A stretch of 22,976 nucleotides of DNA from a virus (IMGVR_UViG_3300027996_000178:1-22976), one strand, 5' to 3'. Shown: positions 1 to 6,478, counted from the stretch's first letter. A program made the numbers and translations. Notes: generated by a model not told the origin, from the letters alone.

Positions 1-3
1 GGG

Positions 4-618
4 ATGGCCCTCTTCTCGTTGTATGACCATTTCTTCGGCGACTACTACCTGACGGCTCCGTTCTACTGGGGAGCCGCTACGGATACAGGGGCGACGGTCA
101 CCAACGAGACGCATTGGGTCAAACTTCGGACGGGCACCACATACGGGAACTACTCGTCGATTTGGACCGACTTGACAATCATTCAAGGAGACCCCGACCC
201 GCAGACTCTTCGGTGGAGGATGAAGGTTGTCAGTGAATCAGGTGACGCGGACCTCTGGGGTGGCTACACCGGCTGTCACGACCCCGACAATCTCACGTCC
301 AGCCACATTTGGGTCCAGGTCGGGACGAATACGAACACGGTCAAATTTGTAACTAGGTCGGGCGGCACAGCGACGACAACGGACAACATCGCAGATGACC
401 CTCATGACTTCCACGAGTACGCTATAGTGATCACGGCCTCCGATGTGAAGCTCTACATTGACGGGACGCTGCGAGCAACGCACACGACGAACATCCCGTC
501 TGTGGAGCTAACGCCTGGGTTCAGTTGTGAGACCTTGGACACTGGGAACCGCAAGTACATCAACCTTGACTACGTGGCGCTCCTGCTGGAACTCGCAGAG
601 TATGAACCCTACCACTGA
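4..618 (+). CDS. Concanavalin/LamG-like lectin-fold virion protein
   Basis: A 204-residue protein rich in beta-strand, Thr and aromatic residues. Its second half (about residues 137-165, including HEYAIVITASDVKLYIDGTL) has the strand-turn-strand pattern 'hxY.I..t...V.lyiDG.l' common in concanavalin/LamG-type carbohydrate-binding jelly rolls. I infer a virion surface or fibre-associated protein that may bind sugars. The exact family was not confirmed. The chosen start is the first ATG in the window, and the reading frame is still open at base 1, so the true start could lie upstream and no ribosome site can be checked. It is followed after 15 bases by the next gene on the same strand. Confidence 0.6.
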   Translation: MALFSLYDHFFGDYYLTAPFYWGAATDTGATVTNETHWVKLRTGTTYGNYSSIWTDLTIIQGDPDPQTLRWRMKVVSESGDADLWGGYTGCHDPDNLTSSHIWVQVGTNTNTVKFVTRSGGTATTTDNIADDPHDFHEYAIVITASDVKLYIDGTLRATHTTNIPSVELTPGFSCETLDTGNRKYINLDYVALLLELAEYEPYH

Positions 619-633
619 TATTCGGAGTAGACG

Positions 634-900
634 ATGGCGATGACTCTAGCGGAAGTTGAGGCTTTGCTCCTCGTCGTGCAGAGGCGGCAGAGGATCATGA
701 ACAGGAGGGTTCACACCCTGATAGCTCTCCTTTGTCGAACGCCCCAGCATTTCCTTCCGCAGCCCATCTACCGCTTTCTGATGGCTGAGACCGCTAGATT
801 TCTCACTCGACGAGGTCTTCCCGCAGATACCTTTGATACTTGGGTTCACGCCGACGACTGGTTGGACCTCGACCCGTTTGATGATGAGGTGGACCCATGA
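634..900 (+). CDS. Small hypothetical protein (88 aa)
   Basis: I do not recognise this protein. It is predicted mostly alpha-helical: residues 1-35 are an amphipathic helix with many Arg/Gln (VQRRQRIMNRRV), the middle is hydrophobic and aromatic, and the last 20 residues are acidic (DDWLDLDPFDDEVDP). Its stop overlaps the start of the next gene (ATGA at 897-900), which implies translational coupling. The start ATG at 634 has only a weak purine stretch (ggag, 625-628) upstream. Being sandwiched between virion-type genes suggests a structural accessory or assembly role, but that is inference from position only. Confidence 0.55.
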   Translation: MAMTLAEVEALLLVVQRRQRIMNRRVHTLIALLCRTPQHFLPQPIYRFLMAETARFLTRRGLPADTFDTWVHADDWLDLDPFDDEVDP

Positions 901-1208
901 CTGAGAACGACCTGGACCTAACGGGGCAAGTTCTCGAATCTAGTGTGTCCTTGGGGATTCAGATCAATTTTTATAGGAAGACCGGGGAAGCTCCCATCGT
1001 TAGTGCTTATGTGGATGGGCGACATATTGTCACTTTCCAGGTAGGGGTCTCGACGCCTCTACCCGTGGACGCTGGAACTTCCATAGAAACTGAGCACAGT
1101 CGTCGGGAACAGGTGGTGAAGCAGATTTGTGACTTCCCATTGGTGAAGGATGCGATGAGGTCTGTTTTAGTGAAAAAGCTGAAAGAGTCTAAGAGAGTGG
1201 ACCCGTGA
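897..1208 (+). CDS. Small hypothetical protein (103 aa)
   Basis: I do not recognise this protein. The N-terminal 60 residues alternate hydrophobic and polar residues as in a small beta-sheet domain (SLGIQINFYRK, PIVSAYVDGRHIVTFQVG). The C-terminal third is helical and basic, ending VLVKKLKESKRVDP. It overlaps the upstream gene by ATGA and the downstream gene by GTGA (1205-1208), so it belongs to a tightly coupled translation unit. There are no cysteine pairs, no signal peptide and no membrane segment. Base composition looks more AT-rich than the genes that follow, and the over-used CTCGAG word of the core genes is absent. Confidence 0.55.
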   Translation: MTENDLDLTGQVLESSVSLGIQINFYRKTGEAPIVSAYVDGRHIVTFQVGVSTPLPVDAGTSIETEHSRREQVVKQICDFPLVKDAMRSVLVKKLKESKRVDP

Positions 1209-2026
1209 CGATCAATGCTTCAGTAGGTGAATTGGTTCAGATCCAGTTCCCTGTCTTTGACGTGGACGGCATCACTCCGGTGACGGGGCTCGTCGATGGG
1301 GACTTCGGCAAGATGCTTCTCGTCGGGAACGTGGTTGCGGGGCCGACGATGACCATTTCTGAGGTCGCGGCTACAGGGCGCTACGTCATGGAATTCACCC
1401 CGAATGCTGATGGTCTTTGGTACGCCGAGGTGGAAACACCGATTGAGGACATCTTCGCCGATCAGGTCGAGGTTGGTCCATTGCCCGACGACGTCATTGC
1501 TTCCATTGTCGAGGGTGTGTGGTCTGAGGTCTTGGCTGGCACCTACGCGGTGAGCTCAGCAGGGTGGCGTCTAGCTCGAGCGGACGACAACGCACAGGCT
1601 CTCAGCGATGCTCTCATCATGGGTGTGTTCACGGCTACGGGTGGAACGTCGGCAGACCTCGAGACCGATGCGAGCAAGGTCACTGGGTTCTACGACGGCT
1701 TGACTGTGGTGGTGCGCAACGCGGCGGGGAACGTCTCGAGGCACATCGTCACCTACGAGCAAACCGATGGTGTGTTCAATTTCGGTGATGACGAGTTGCC
1801 GTTCACGCCCGCTGTTGGCGATGAGGTCATCGTGCTTGGGGTACTCGGGAAGGTCGCGTGTGAGAATCCCGACATGCTCGAGCGCTTGGTTGAAATCTGG
1901 CAACGTCTCGGGCTCGACCCCGACAACCCGCTTTGCATCAAGAAGACCACGCACACGTCGAACGGCTGGGAACTCACTCATTCCACGGTCGGTGATAAGA
2001 TCATCGTCCAGAGGAGTGATACCTAG
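1205..2026 (+). CDS. Phage structural protein with Ig-like N-terminal domain (273 aa)
   Basis: The start is GTG, overlapping the previous stop (GTGA). Residues 1-90 read as an immunoglobulin-like beta-sandwich: a VGELVQIQFPVFDVDG opening, then ATGRYVMEFTPNADGLWYAEVE. This pattern recurs in phage surface and baseplate-upper proteins. Residues about 95-130 carry VEGVWSEVLAG and SAGWRLARA, a short helical linker ('iWdevl...GSaG') that I have seen in many phage tail and head decoration proteins. Residues 135-215 form a second beta domain (GVFTATGGTSADLETDASKV, then a VGDEVIVLGVL strand). The C-terminus looks like a small beta-hairpin (GWELTHSTVGDKIIVQ). The exact virion position is unknown. Confidence 0.6.
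   Translation: MTINASVGELVQIQFPVFDVDGITPVTGLVDGDFGKMLLVGNVVAGPTMTISEVAATGRYVMEFTPNADGLWYAEVETPIEDIFADQVEVGPLPDDVIASIVEGVWSEVLAGTYAVSSAGWRLARADDNAQALSDALIMGVFTATGGTSADLETDASKVTGFYDGLTVVVRNAAGNVSRHIVTYEQTDGVFNFGDDELPFTPAVGDEVIVLGVLGKVACENPDMLERLVEIWQRLGLDPDNPLCIKKTTHTSNGWELTHSTVGDKIIVQRSDT
2011..2016 (+). promoter_or_regulatory. Shine-Dalgarno that decides a TTG start
   Basis: GAGGAG lies 10 bases before the TTG at 2027, inside the end of the preceding gene. The next in-frame ATG is at 2075 and would remove the first 16 residues. The purine block therefore favours the rare TTG start. Confidence 0.5.
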
Positions 2027-2509
2027 TTGGAAAATCTGCTCCCTCCCATCCCTGAGCATCTTGCGACGCTGGGCATGTTCGACGGCCCGCTCGGGATGGC
2101 GACCCTTGGTTTCATCATTGGCCCCGATATCGTTCCTCGATTCCCTGCTGAGGGGATGCTCGAGGCTGAGAAGCTCTTCGGGTTCGTCGATGAGGAGGCG
2201 CTGTATGCCTTGGTCGAGGGTGTGGGCGTCAGCATGGCGGCTGTCGAGGAACAAGACCTCGCTGGTATCTTCGCGCAGCAGACGTTGACGGGTGCCGTCG
2301 ATGCGTCGCAAGGTGGACTCGAGGCGATGGTGGACGGAAACAGGGCAAGCGCTGAAGTGGTCGAGGATGACGAGATGTTCGGGGCTCTGGTGACAGAGGC
2401 CGACTTCGTTGCCGAGCTCGCGGAGTGCGATCTCGAGGGCATCATCGACGACGACGAGCTCACCGCTTCAATCGAGGAAGCTCCAGGTGAGGGGAGATGT
2501 AGGGAATGA
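2027..2509 (+). CDS. Acidic nonapeptide-repeat protein (160 aa)
   Basis: Starts with TTG directly after the previous stop, supported by GAGGAG 10 bases upstream. Residues 1-49 are hydrophobic and Gly/Pro-rich. From about residue 50 to 152 the sequence divides into roughly eleven units of 9-11 residues with the pattern hydrophobic-x-(A/G)-x-(V/I)-x-x-x-(D/E), for example LYALVEGVG, LAGIFAQQT, LEAMVDGNR, FGALVTEAD, FVAELAECD and LEGIIDDDE. Such regular spacing suggests a solenoid or beta-roll fibre. The protein is very acidic. No family is recognised. Its stop overlaps the next start (ATGA at 2506-2509), which ties it to the Ig-like structural genes on both sides. Confidence 0.6.
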   Translation: MENLLPPIPEHLATLGMFDGPLGMATLGFIIGPDIVPRFPAEGMLEAEKLFGFVDEEALYALVEGVGVSMAAVEEQDLAGIFAQQTLTGAVDASQGGLEAMVDGNRASAEVVEDDEMFGALVTEADFVAELAECDLEGIIDDDELTASIEEAPGEGRCRE

Positions 2510-2883
2510 CGTCACCAGGGCAACTGATGAACCGTGTGTCTCTCTGCCAGGGGCAAACCAAGGTGCTCAAAGTCACCATCAAGAATCAGGATGGACAACC
2601 AGCGAACTTGAGCTCTGCGATGCTCTTCTTCACCGTGCGGCAGAAGCCGACGACTGACATTCTCATTTGCTTGATGTCTCCCGACGAGGGCATCGGGGTC
2701 ACCGACGCTGCAAATGGGCTGGCGACGATCACGATCTCGAGCGTCGACAGTGATATCGACGCGGGGCGTTACAGGTACGACCTTTGGGTCCAGTACGCCG
2801 GCGACCCTCCCTTGCGGCACCCTGTCGTGAAGAACGCCGAGTTCTGTGTCGAGGAGTCGGTCATCGCTTTCTGTGGAACCTGA
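2506..2883 (+). CDS. BppU-N-like Ig-fold phage structural protein (125 aa)
   Basis: A 125-residue beta-sandwich that resembles the N-terminal domain of baseplate upper proteins (BppU-N type): KVLKVTIKNQDGQPANLSSA for strands 1-2, FFTVRQKP, then GIGVTDAANGLATITISS and AGRYRYDLWVQYAGD, ending in a KNAEFCVEESV strand. These steps (add a quantity, limit it, 'generates ... value for the model') are hallmarks of this small adaptor fold in phage virions. It is coupled to the upstream repeat protein by ATGA. It is the last gene before a promoter-bearing gap at 2884-2946, so it probably ends a structural transcription unit, although I see no hairpin-plus-T terminator there. Confidence 0.6.
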   Translation: MTSPGQLMNRVSLCQGQTKVLKVTIKNQDGQPANLSSAMLFFTVRQKPTTDILICLMSPDEGIGVTDAANGLATITISSVDSDIDAGRYRYDLWVQYAGDPPLRHPVVKNAEFCVEESVIAFCGT

Positions 2884-2911
2884 TATCGAGCTTTCTCTCC
2901 TCATTTAGACG

Positions 2912-2940
2912 TTGACAGACGGTTATTGTCGGTCTATGGT
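2912..2940 (+). promoter_or_regulatory. Sigma-70-type promoter, leaderless
   Basis: A perfect -35 TTGACA (2912-2917) is followed by a 17-base spacer and TATGGT (2935-2940) as the -10. Transcription would begin about base 2947, which is exactly the A of the ATG of the next gene. That predicts a leaderless mRNA. There is no Shine-Dalgarno before that ATG, in agreement. It stands in one of the few non-coding gaps of the window. Confidence 0.6.
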
Positions 2941-2946
2941 TGTCTC

Positions 2947-3183
2947 ATGTCGGGAAACACCATAGCTACTGAGGCACACCGCGCTGAGACCTTCGCCAAG
3001 GACGTCGCCGACGCCATGTTGGTGCTTCGTGGTTATCAGAACAAGACCCCCCCTCGTGACGTGGTCAACGATGTCTTCGCTGAAATCGCGAAGGCTGACC
3101 GCTCTTACACGAGTTGCTTCGCTGGGGGCGTCTCACCCACGGTCACTGCAAAACTCATCCAAGACCGAATTTGGGGTTTTTGA
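2947..3183 (+). CDS. Small hypothetical protein, first gene of accessory cassette (78 aa)
   Basis: I do not recognise this helical 78-residue protein (MSGNTIATEAHRAETFAKDV...). I chose ATG 2947 because the promoter just upstream would start transcription there. An in-frame TTG at 2926 lies between the -35 and -10 hexamers and would not be transcribed from that promoter. Residues 1-35 form a likely amphipathic helix. The middle contains KTPPRDVVNDVFAEIAKADR and the end LIQDRIWGF. One Cys is present and no membrane segment. It begins a run of five tiny genes with near-zero spacing, typical of phage regulatory or moron cassettes. Confidence 0.55.
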   Translation: MSGNTIATEAHRAETFAKDVADAMLVLRGYQNKTPPRDVVNDVFAEIAKADRSYTSCFAGGVSPTVTAKLIQDRIWGF

Positions 3184-3184
3184 G

Positions 3185-3625
3185 ATGGACACTGTTTTCA
3201 CGGTCACTGTCGAGTTCTTCACCTACTTTTTGGTGCGGCGGTCTGTCGCTACCAAGGGAGCGGTCACCGTGTGGCGATGGGCCATCGTGGCGAAGGATCG
3301 CCGCGACGGGACGGTCTACGTGTATCGCCCCGACCATTGGCGGGACACTGAGGGCGAGGAGAACCCCTTTCGCCCCTTCAATGAGTTCTCATTCGTCACG
3401 GCGAACCTGATCGATCCAAAGGCAAGTGGGTGGAAGGTCCATGTTTCAGAGGCGAAGGATGATGGTGTTCCGTGCGCTATGTGCGGTGACCCTTGTGACC
3501 CTGAGCATTGCTACGACGGTGATCATCGCCCTATCTGTGAGCGGTGCAATGACGACCTCTTCGATCACTCGTTCGCGAGCCAGCCTCCCATCTCTGATCG
3601 GTGGCTATCAGAGGCGAAGAGATGA
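3185..3625 (+). CDS. Zinc-ribbon-like hypothetical protein (146 aa)
   Basis: ATG 3185 begins one base after the previous stop, and the in-frame extension upstream overlaps the previous gene, so this start is preferred. Residues 1-90 form a beta-rich domain (FTVTVEFFTYFLVRRSV, VTVWRWAIVAKDRR). Residues 97-121 hold six cysteines: C97-x2-C100-x3-C104-x4-C109 and, after DGDHRP, C118-x2-C121, plus nearby His. That is the spacing of a treble-clef or zinc-ribbon metal site. A nucleic-acid or protein-binding role is plausible but not shown. It overlaps the next gene by ATGA. Confidence 0.55.
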   Translation: MDTVFTVTVEFFTYFLVRRSVATKGAVTVWRWAIVAKDRRDGTVYVYRPDHWRDTEGEENPFRPFNEFSFVTANLIDPKASGWKVHVSEAKDDGVPCAMCGDPCDPEHCYDGDHRPICERCNDDLFDHSFASQPPISDRWLSEAKR

Positions 3626-3909
3626 GTAGGGCGATGAAAATGTCGTGGGCTGAGATCAGGAGCTACCGTATTGAGAGCGGTTGTCTTGACTGTAAGATGA
3701 TTCACACGTCGAAACACATCGCTCGCAAGCAACTCCACTGCGACTGTGGCGACGTCATCGCCATTGGTGAGCGCTACTACGCTGAGGTGTTCCGACTTGA
3801 TGGGGAGCTTCAGCATTCCAAGATGGGGCTCGACCACGTTCACTCATGGGATCGTGAGGTCATGGCGCAAGCGGTCGAACAGGGTCTCATCGGCGAGGAG
3901 GAACTCTGA
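3622..3909 (+). CDS. Small CxxC/CxC hypothetical protein (95 aa)
   Basis: ATG 3622 overlaps the previous stop (ATGA). An in-frame GTG at 3601 exists but would overlap the neighbour by eight codons. Cysteines C21-x2-C24 and C40-x-C42 (GCLDC ... HCDCGD) suggest a small zinc knuckle. They are followed by a beta region (DVIAIGERYYAEVFRLDGE) with His residues in LDHVHSWD, and an acidic helical tail. This layout (two Cys pairs, then 'I..GerYy') resembles small phage and bacterial zinc-ribbon proteins that bind nucleic acid. I cannot name the family. It overlaps the next gene by TGATG at 3907-3911. Confidence 0.5.
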   Translation: MSRAMKMSWAEIRSYRIESGCLDCKMIHTSKHIARKQLHCDCGDVIAIGERYYAEVFRLDGELQHSKMGLDHVHSWDREVMAQAVEQGLIGEEEL

Positions 3910-4121
3910 TGATGGATTTTTACAACTCGCTGGGAGGCCGACGCTTCATCGACGGCACGATCCCAAAGTTCATTGCTGCGGTGGAGCGTGTCGCGAAGGC
4001 GGCAGAGCGTATCGCCGACGCATTGGACAAGCAAAACGCTGACGAGTTGGGGTGTCATTGTCACCCCGAGGTCGATGTCTGCGTTCGAAGCGAAGTGGAA
4101 AAGGGGTTGAGATGTCAGTGA
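3909..4121 (+). CDS. Small hypothetical helical protein (70 aa)
   Basis: Starts at ATG 3909, overlapping the previous TGA by one base; ATG 3912 is an alternative. After a short N-terminus (NSLGGRRFIDGTIPKFI) a long amphipathic helix AAVERVAKAAERIADALDKQ follows. The C-terminus has three Cys and two His (GCHCHPEVDVC ... LRC), perhaps a metal site. The product is not recognised. Small proteins of this build are common in phage accessory cassettes. It overlaps the next gene by ten bases. Confidence 0.5.
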   Translation: MMDFYNSLGGRRFIDGTIPKFIAAVERVAKAAERIADALDKQNADELGCHCHPEVDVCVRSEVEKGLRCQ

Positions 4122-4366
4122 GTAGGGATAAGGGGTCCATTGCGGACTTCGCCGTGACCGTGGATGTGGGTGATGAGGTGGGCGTCTACGAACAACTTGA
4201 TCGGATGATCTACAAGGACATCGTCAAGCGCATTACACCAACAGGGCGCATCGTGCTTGAGATGGGGAGCGTTTTCAAGAGCGATGGGATGCGTTACGGA
4301 GGCGGCGTGTACTGGAACCGTCATATCTGGAAGGTTCAGGAGGATTCACACCGCGTCGTCGACTGA
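4112..4366 (+). CDS. Small SH3-like hypothetical protein (84 aa)
   Basis: ATG 4112 follows the purine block AAAAGGGGTTGAG and overlaps the end of the previous gene. A GTG at 4118 that overlaps the stop as GTGA is an in-frame alternative. The protein is predicted all-beta: TVDVGDEVGVYE, KRITPTGRIVLEM, VFKSDGMRYGGG, HIWKV. The order 'dG-D-V-hxx ... IT-TGRI ... F..dG' is that of a small SH3-like barrel frequent in phage proteins of unknown role. It is the last of the five-gene run; a second promoter begins at the end of this gene. Confidence 0.5.
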   Translation: MSVSRDKGSIADFAVTVDVGDEVGVYEQLDRMIYKDIVKRITPTGRIVLEMGSVFKSDGMRYGGGVYWNRHIWKVQEDSHRVVD

Positions 4367-4387
4367 CCTTACCCCTCTGTGTAGAAT
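4359..4387 (+). promoter_or_regulatory. Sigma-70-type promoter, leaderless
   Basis: A good -10, TAGAAT (4382-4387), is preceded by a 17-base spacer and TCGACT (4359-4364) as a weaker -35. Position +1 falls at about 4394, the A of the downstream ATG. Like the promoter at 2912-2940, it would make an mRNA without a leader, and no Shine-Dalgarno is present before ATG 4394. Confidence 0.5.
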
Positions 4388-4393
4388 GAGCCC

Positions 4394-5413
4394 ATGTCTT
4401 ATGGTCTTGCCAGCCGAACCCTAAGCGCACCAATCGGAGTCAACCAACAGCATCGCTTTGGGCAGACTCGCGCCTACGTGCCCCTTTCACAGTTCTTCTT
4501 ACAACAGGGCGGGAAGTCGCCGGAGGGGAACGAGAAGGGGGTGCTTACCGGCAAACAGGCAAAGGGTGAAAAGAAGCCGAAGACCAAGAAGACCAAGAAG
4601 ACCAAGAAGCCGAAGGCTGACACTGAGGCCATGGTCGAGGTGGAGGATGAGAAGGGCAATCGGTTTGCCCTTTTGTTCGACGAGACCAAGAAACACCCTG
4701 AGTTTGGCGGGTGGAAGCTCCTTGGCATCAACGATGAGGTCGAGACCTGTGAAAACTGCGGCAAGCGTGGCTTGAAGCGAACGATGGTGCTCGAGCCCGT
4801 TGACGGCGATGGCGGCATCATCTACGTCGGTACGACCTGTGGTGAGATCCTGACGGGGCGCCAAGGCTCTTGGCTCATGAAGCGAGCTACGCAGGTGCAG
4901 CAAGAGAAAGAGAAGGTGACGGCCTCGTCGGGTCGGAGCGAACTCATCGGCAAACTCGTAGGTTCAAAGTTTTGGAAGCTCCACCGGAATATGTGGGGGC
5001 GTTACTTTCACGGCACAGTCAAGGGTGGTCATCCTCTCGATGGTCGCGACAAGCGGAGCCTTCGTAGAATGATGGCGAACCTACTTCGAGACACGGGGTT
5101 GAGCTCAGACGTCATCAAGGCTCACTTCAAGGGTGGTCTCGATTCGACGACTCAGCATCATGTCGACGACTGGTACGCCATCGCTCTCGGGAAGACTGAG
5201 ATGACGGGCACCGTCTTCAAGAGCGGTGCGGCTGGTCCTTCAGCGGGGATGACCGGCTCTGGAAACATTCCAGCGGTGGCAGTGCCCATCGGTGCTGGCG
5301 ACGGCGGGTGGGATGCCATCGACGCCCCTGGTCGGAAGCGCAAGCGCAAGCGCAAGAAGGGGGATGACGAGCTCTCGAAAGGCATATCTTACCTACTACG
5401 ACCCGCGTGGTAG
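4394..5413 (+). CDS. Basic zinc-binding-like protein with Lys/Arg tracts (339 aa)
   Basis: Not recognised as a named family. Residues 1-50 are Gln/Gly-rich. Residues about 55-77 are a Lys-Thr tract built from repeats of accaagaag. Residues 80-160 form a compact domain with C119-x2-C122 and C149 (ETCENCGKRGL ... IIYVGTTCG), the layout of a zinc ribbon also seen in other phage proteins. Residues 160-260 are basic and helical. A Gly/Ala linker follows, then a second basic tract (RKRKRKRKK) near residues 314-323, ending LSKGISYLLRPAW. The two polybasic tracts suggest nucleic-acid binding. It has its own predicted leaderless promoter and directly precedes the tail assembly module. Confidence 0.55.
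   Translation: MSYGLASRTLSAPIGVNQQHRFGQTRAYVPLSQFFLQQGGKSPEGNEKGVLTGKQAKGEKKPKTKKTKKTKKPKADTEAMVEVEDEKGNRFALLFDETKKHPEFGGWKLLGINDEVETCENCGKRGLKRTMVLEPVDGDGGIIYVGTTCGEILTGRQGSWLMKRATQVQQEKEKVTASSGRSELIGKLVGSKFWKLHRNMWGRYFHGTVKGGHPLDGRDKRSLRRMMANLLRDTGLSSDVIKAHFKGGLDSTTQHHVDDWYAIALGKTEMTGTVFKSGAAGPSAGMTGSGNIPAVAVPIGAGDGGWDAIDAPGRKRKRKRKKGDDELSKGISYLLRPAW
4583..4609 (+). repeat. Three perfect 9-bp tandem copies (Lys-Thr tract)
   Basis: Three consecutive copies of accaagaag encode the Thr-Lys-Lys repeat in the basic protein at 4394. Perfect short repeats in a coding tract suggest growth by strand slippage. Confidence 0.85.
5336..5353 (+). repeat. Three perfect 6-bp tandem copies (Lys-Arg tract)
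   Basis: Three copies of aagcgc followed by aagaag encode the second polybasic tract near the C-terminus of the protein at 4394. Confidence 0.8.
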
Positions 5414-5416
5414 GAT
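5408..5416 (+). promoter_or_regulatory. Possible extended -10 promoter
   Basis: TGG-TAGGAT has the TGn extension directly before a -10-like hexamer, so a strong -35 would not be required; a 17-base-spaced CTTACC at 5388-5393 is poor. Transcription would begin near 5423, giving a leader of about 48 bases with a hairpin and a strong ribosome site before the tail chaperone gene. Confidence 0.35.
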
Positions 5417-5430
5417 GACCAGGAGATAGA

Positions 5431-5451
5431 GCGACCCCGTGAGGGGGGCGC
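5431..5451 (+). promoter_or_regulatory. Leader hairpin with GUGA tetraloop
   Basis: GCG (5431-5433) pairs with CGC (5449-5451) and CCCC (5435-5438) with GGGG (5443-5446), closing a GTGA loop (5439-5442, GNRA class), with a small internal loop A/GG. It ends directly before the ribosome site AAGGAGAAGGAG (5452-5463), so it could influence translation or mRNA stability. No T-run follows, so it is not a terminator. Confidence 0.4.
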
Positions 5452-5470
5452 AAGGAGAAGGAGAAACACC

Positions 5471-6478
5471 ATGGCCGACAAACAGGCCCAACCAACACCA
5501 GACGGCGGAACCACAAAAGGCGAGCCATCGAACCATCTTCAGCGGCTTCTGGCGGCGCAGGCCAAGGGAAGCACCGTTCTCGACACGGGTCAAAGCGACC
5601 AGTTCGACTTTGCGACAGAGGCGCAGCCTGAGAAGGGGACCTATCTCCTCGTGGGTGGCTACGTCGATGCCAACGGGAAACTCCACAACGACGTCGACCT
5701 TCGGGCGATGAGTGGTGAGGAGGAGGACCTACTCGGCAACGATAAGGTTCCCTTCATGCTGATCATGAATTCCATCATGGGGCGCTGTGTCACGAGGTTT
5801 GGAACCCTCACCGACGAGGCGTCGATTCGTCGAGCTATCAACGACATGCCCTCGGGTGCTCGCACCGACTTGATGATCTACCTTCGAGTGACCTCGCACT
5901 GGAAGGCGGTGAAGGACGAGTACGAGATGGAACTCAGGTGCCCCGCTCGAGACACCTGTGGTCAGGAGTCGAGTCACAAGGTCAACCTACTCTCGCTCGC
6001 TCGGTTCCAACCAGTCGATCCAGCCAAGCAGGAGTACACAACTGAGCTCGCCGACGCGAACGTCAAGGCGACGTGGCGCGTGCTCACTGGGGACTACGAC
6101 CTCGCCCTCGACGCTCTCTCTGACTCGACAGAGCATCGCAAGGACGCTCTTTCGTGGGCGATTCTCGTGCGGCTCCTCTACTTCGGAGACCAGCGGATTG
6201 ATCTTGGCCTCACGGATCTGCTCTCGAGGGACCGTCGCAAGCCGAAGCTCTCGAAAAAGGCGCGGCAGTGGCTCAAGATCGTCAAGGCGATGAGCGTTCA
6301 TGACCGCGACACACTCCGGGCTGATTTCCTCGATGCAGAACCAGGGGTCGATACCGACCTCACATTCACCTGTCCCCATTGTGGGCTGGACTTCGAGGGG
6401 AGGTTGAGGGTGGGACAACCGGCTTTTTTCTTCCCGCAGGCGACACGCAAGCGCTTGAATCGGAGGCGCTCTTCTTGA
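5471..6478 (+). CDS. Tail assembly chaperone, upstream frame (gp26/T4_baseplate-like)
   Basis: A 335-residue soluble protein placed directly before the tape measure gene, where contractile-tail phages encode their tail assembly chaperone or gp26-like baseplate hub assembly protein. Cys pairs C157-x5-C163 (CPARDTCG) and C301-x2-C304 (CPHCG) match the zinc-binding layout of that family. So do the helical middle (ALDALSDS...WAILVRLLYFG) and the ending GVDTDLTFTCPHCGLDFEG followed by an aromatic FFFP. The strong ribosome site GGAGAAGGAG supports ATG 5471. A T TTT TTC heptamer at the FFFP codons offers a -1 shift into the 60-codon downstream frame. The product probably binds the tape measure protein during tail assembly (known for such chaperones). 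Confidence 0.65.
   Translation: MADKQAQPTPDGGTTKGEPSNHLQRLLAAQAKGSTVLDTGQSDQFDFATEAQPEKGTYLLVGGYVDANGKLHNDVDLRAMSGEEEDLLGNDKVPFMLIMNSIMGRCVTRFGTLTDEASIRRAINDMPSGARTDLMIYLRVTSHWKAVKDEYEMELRCPARDTCGQESSHKVNLLSLARFQPVDPAKQEYTTELADANVKATWRVLTGDYDLALDALSDSTEHRKDALSWAILVRLLYFGDQRIDLGLTDLLSRDRRKPKLSKKARQWLKIVKAMSVHDRDTLRADFLDAEPGVDTDLTFTCPHCGLDFEGRLRVGQPAFFFPQATRKRLNRRRSS
6424..6430 (+). promoter_or_regulatory. Candidate -1 ribosomal frameshift site T TTT TTC
   Basis: In the chaperone frame the bases read T TTT TTC, a canonical X XXY YYZ slippery heptamer. A -1 slip moves translation into the frame that is open from 6379 to the stop at 6610-6612. A purine-rich, Shine-Dalgarno-like stretch (GAGGGTGGG, 6406-6414) lies about 10 bases upstream, the spacing that stimulates bacterial -1 shifting. 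The fusion would be 380 residues. Confidence 0.55.

Noticed and set aside
1571-2311. A 246-codon reverse-strand frame across the Ig-like and repeat-protein genes
   Set aside because: It is a shadow of the two forward genes, which have overlapping start/stop coupling and a ribosome site; its protein shows no domain pattern.
2926-2946. TTG start at 2926 for the first cassette gene
   Set aside because: It lies between the -35 and -10 hexamers and would not be on the transcript from that promoter; ATG 2947 coincides with predicted +1.
2884-2946. Rho-independent terminator after the BppU-like gene
   Set aside because: I looked for a GC stem followed by a T-run in the gap and found none.
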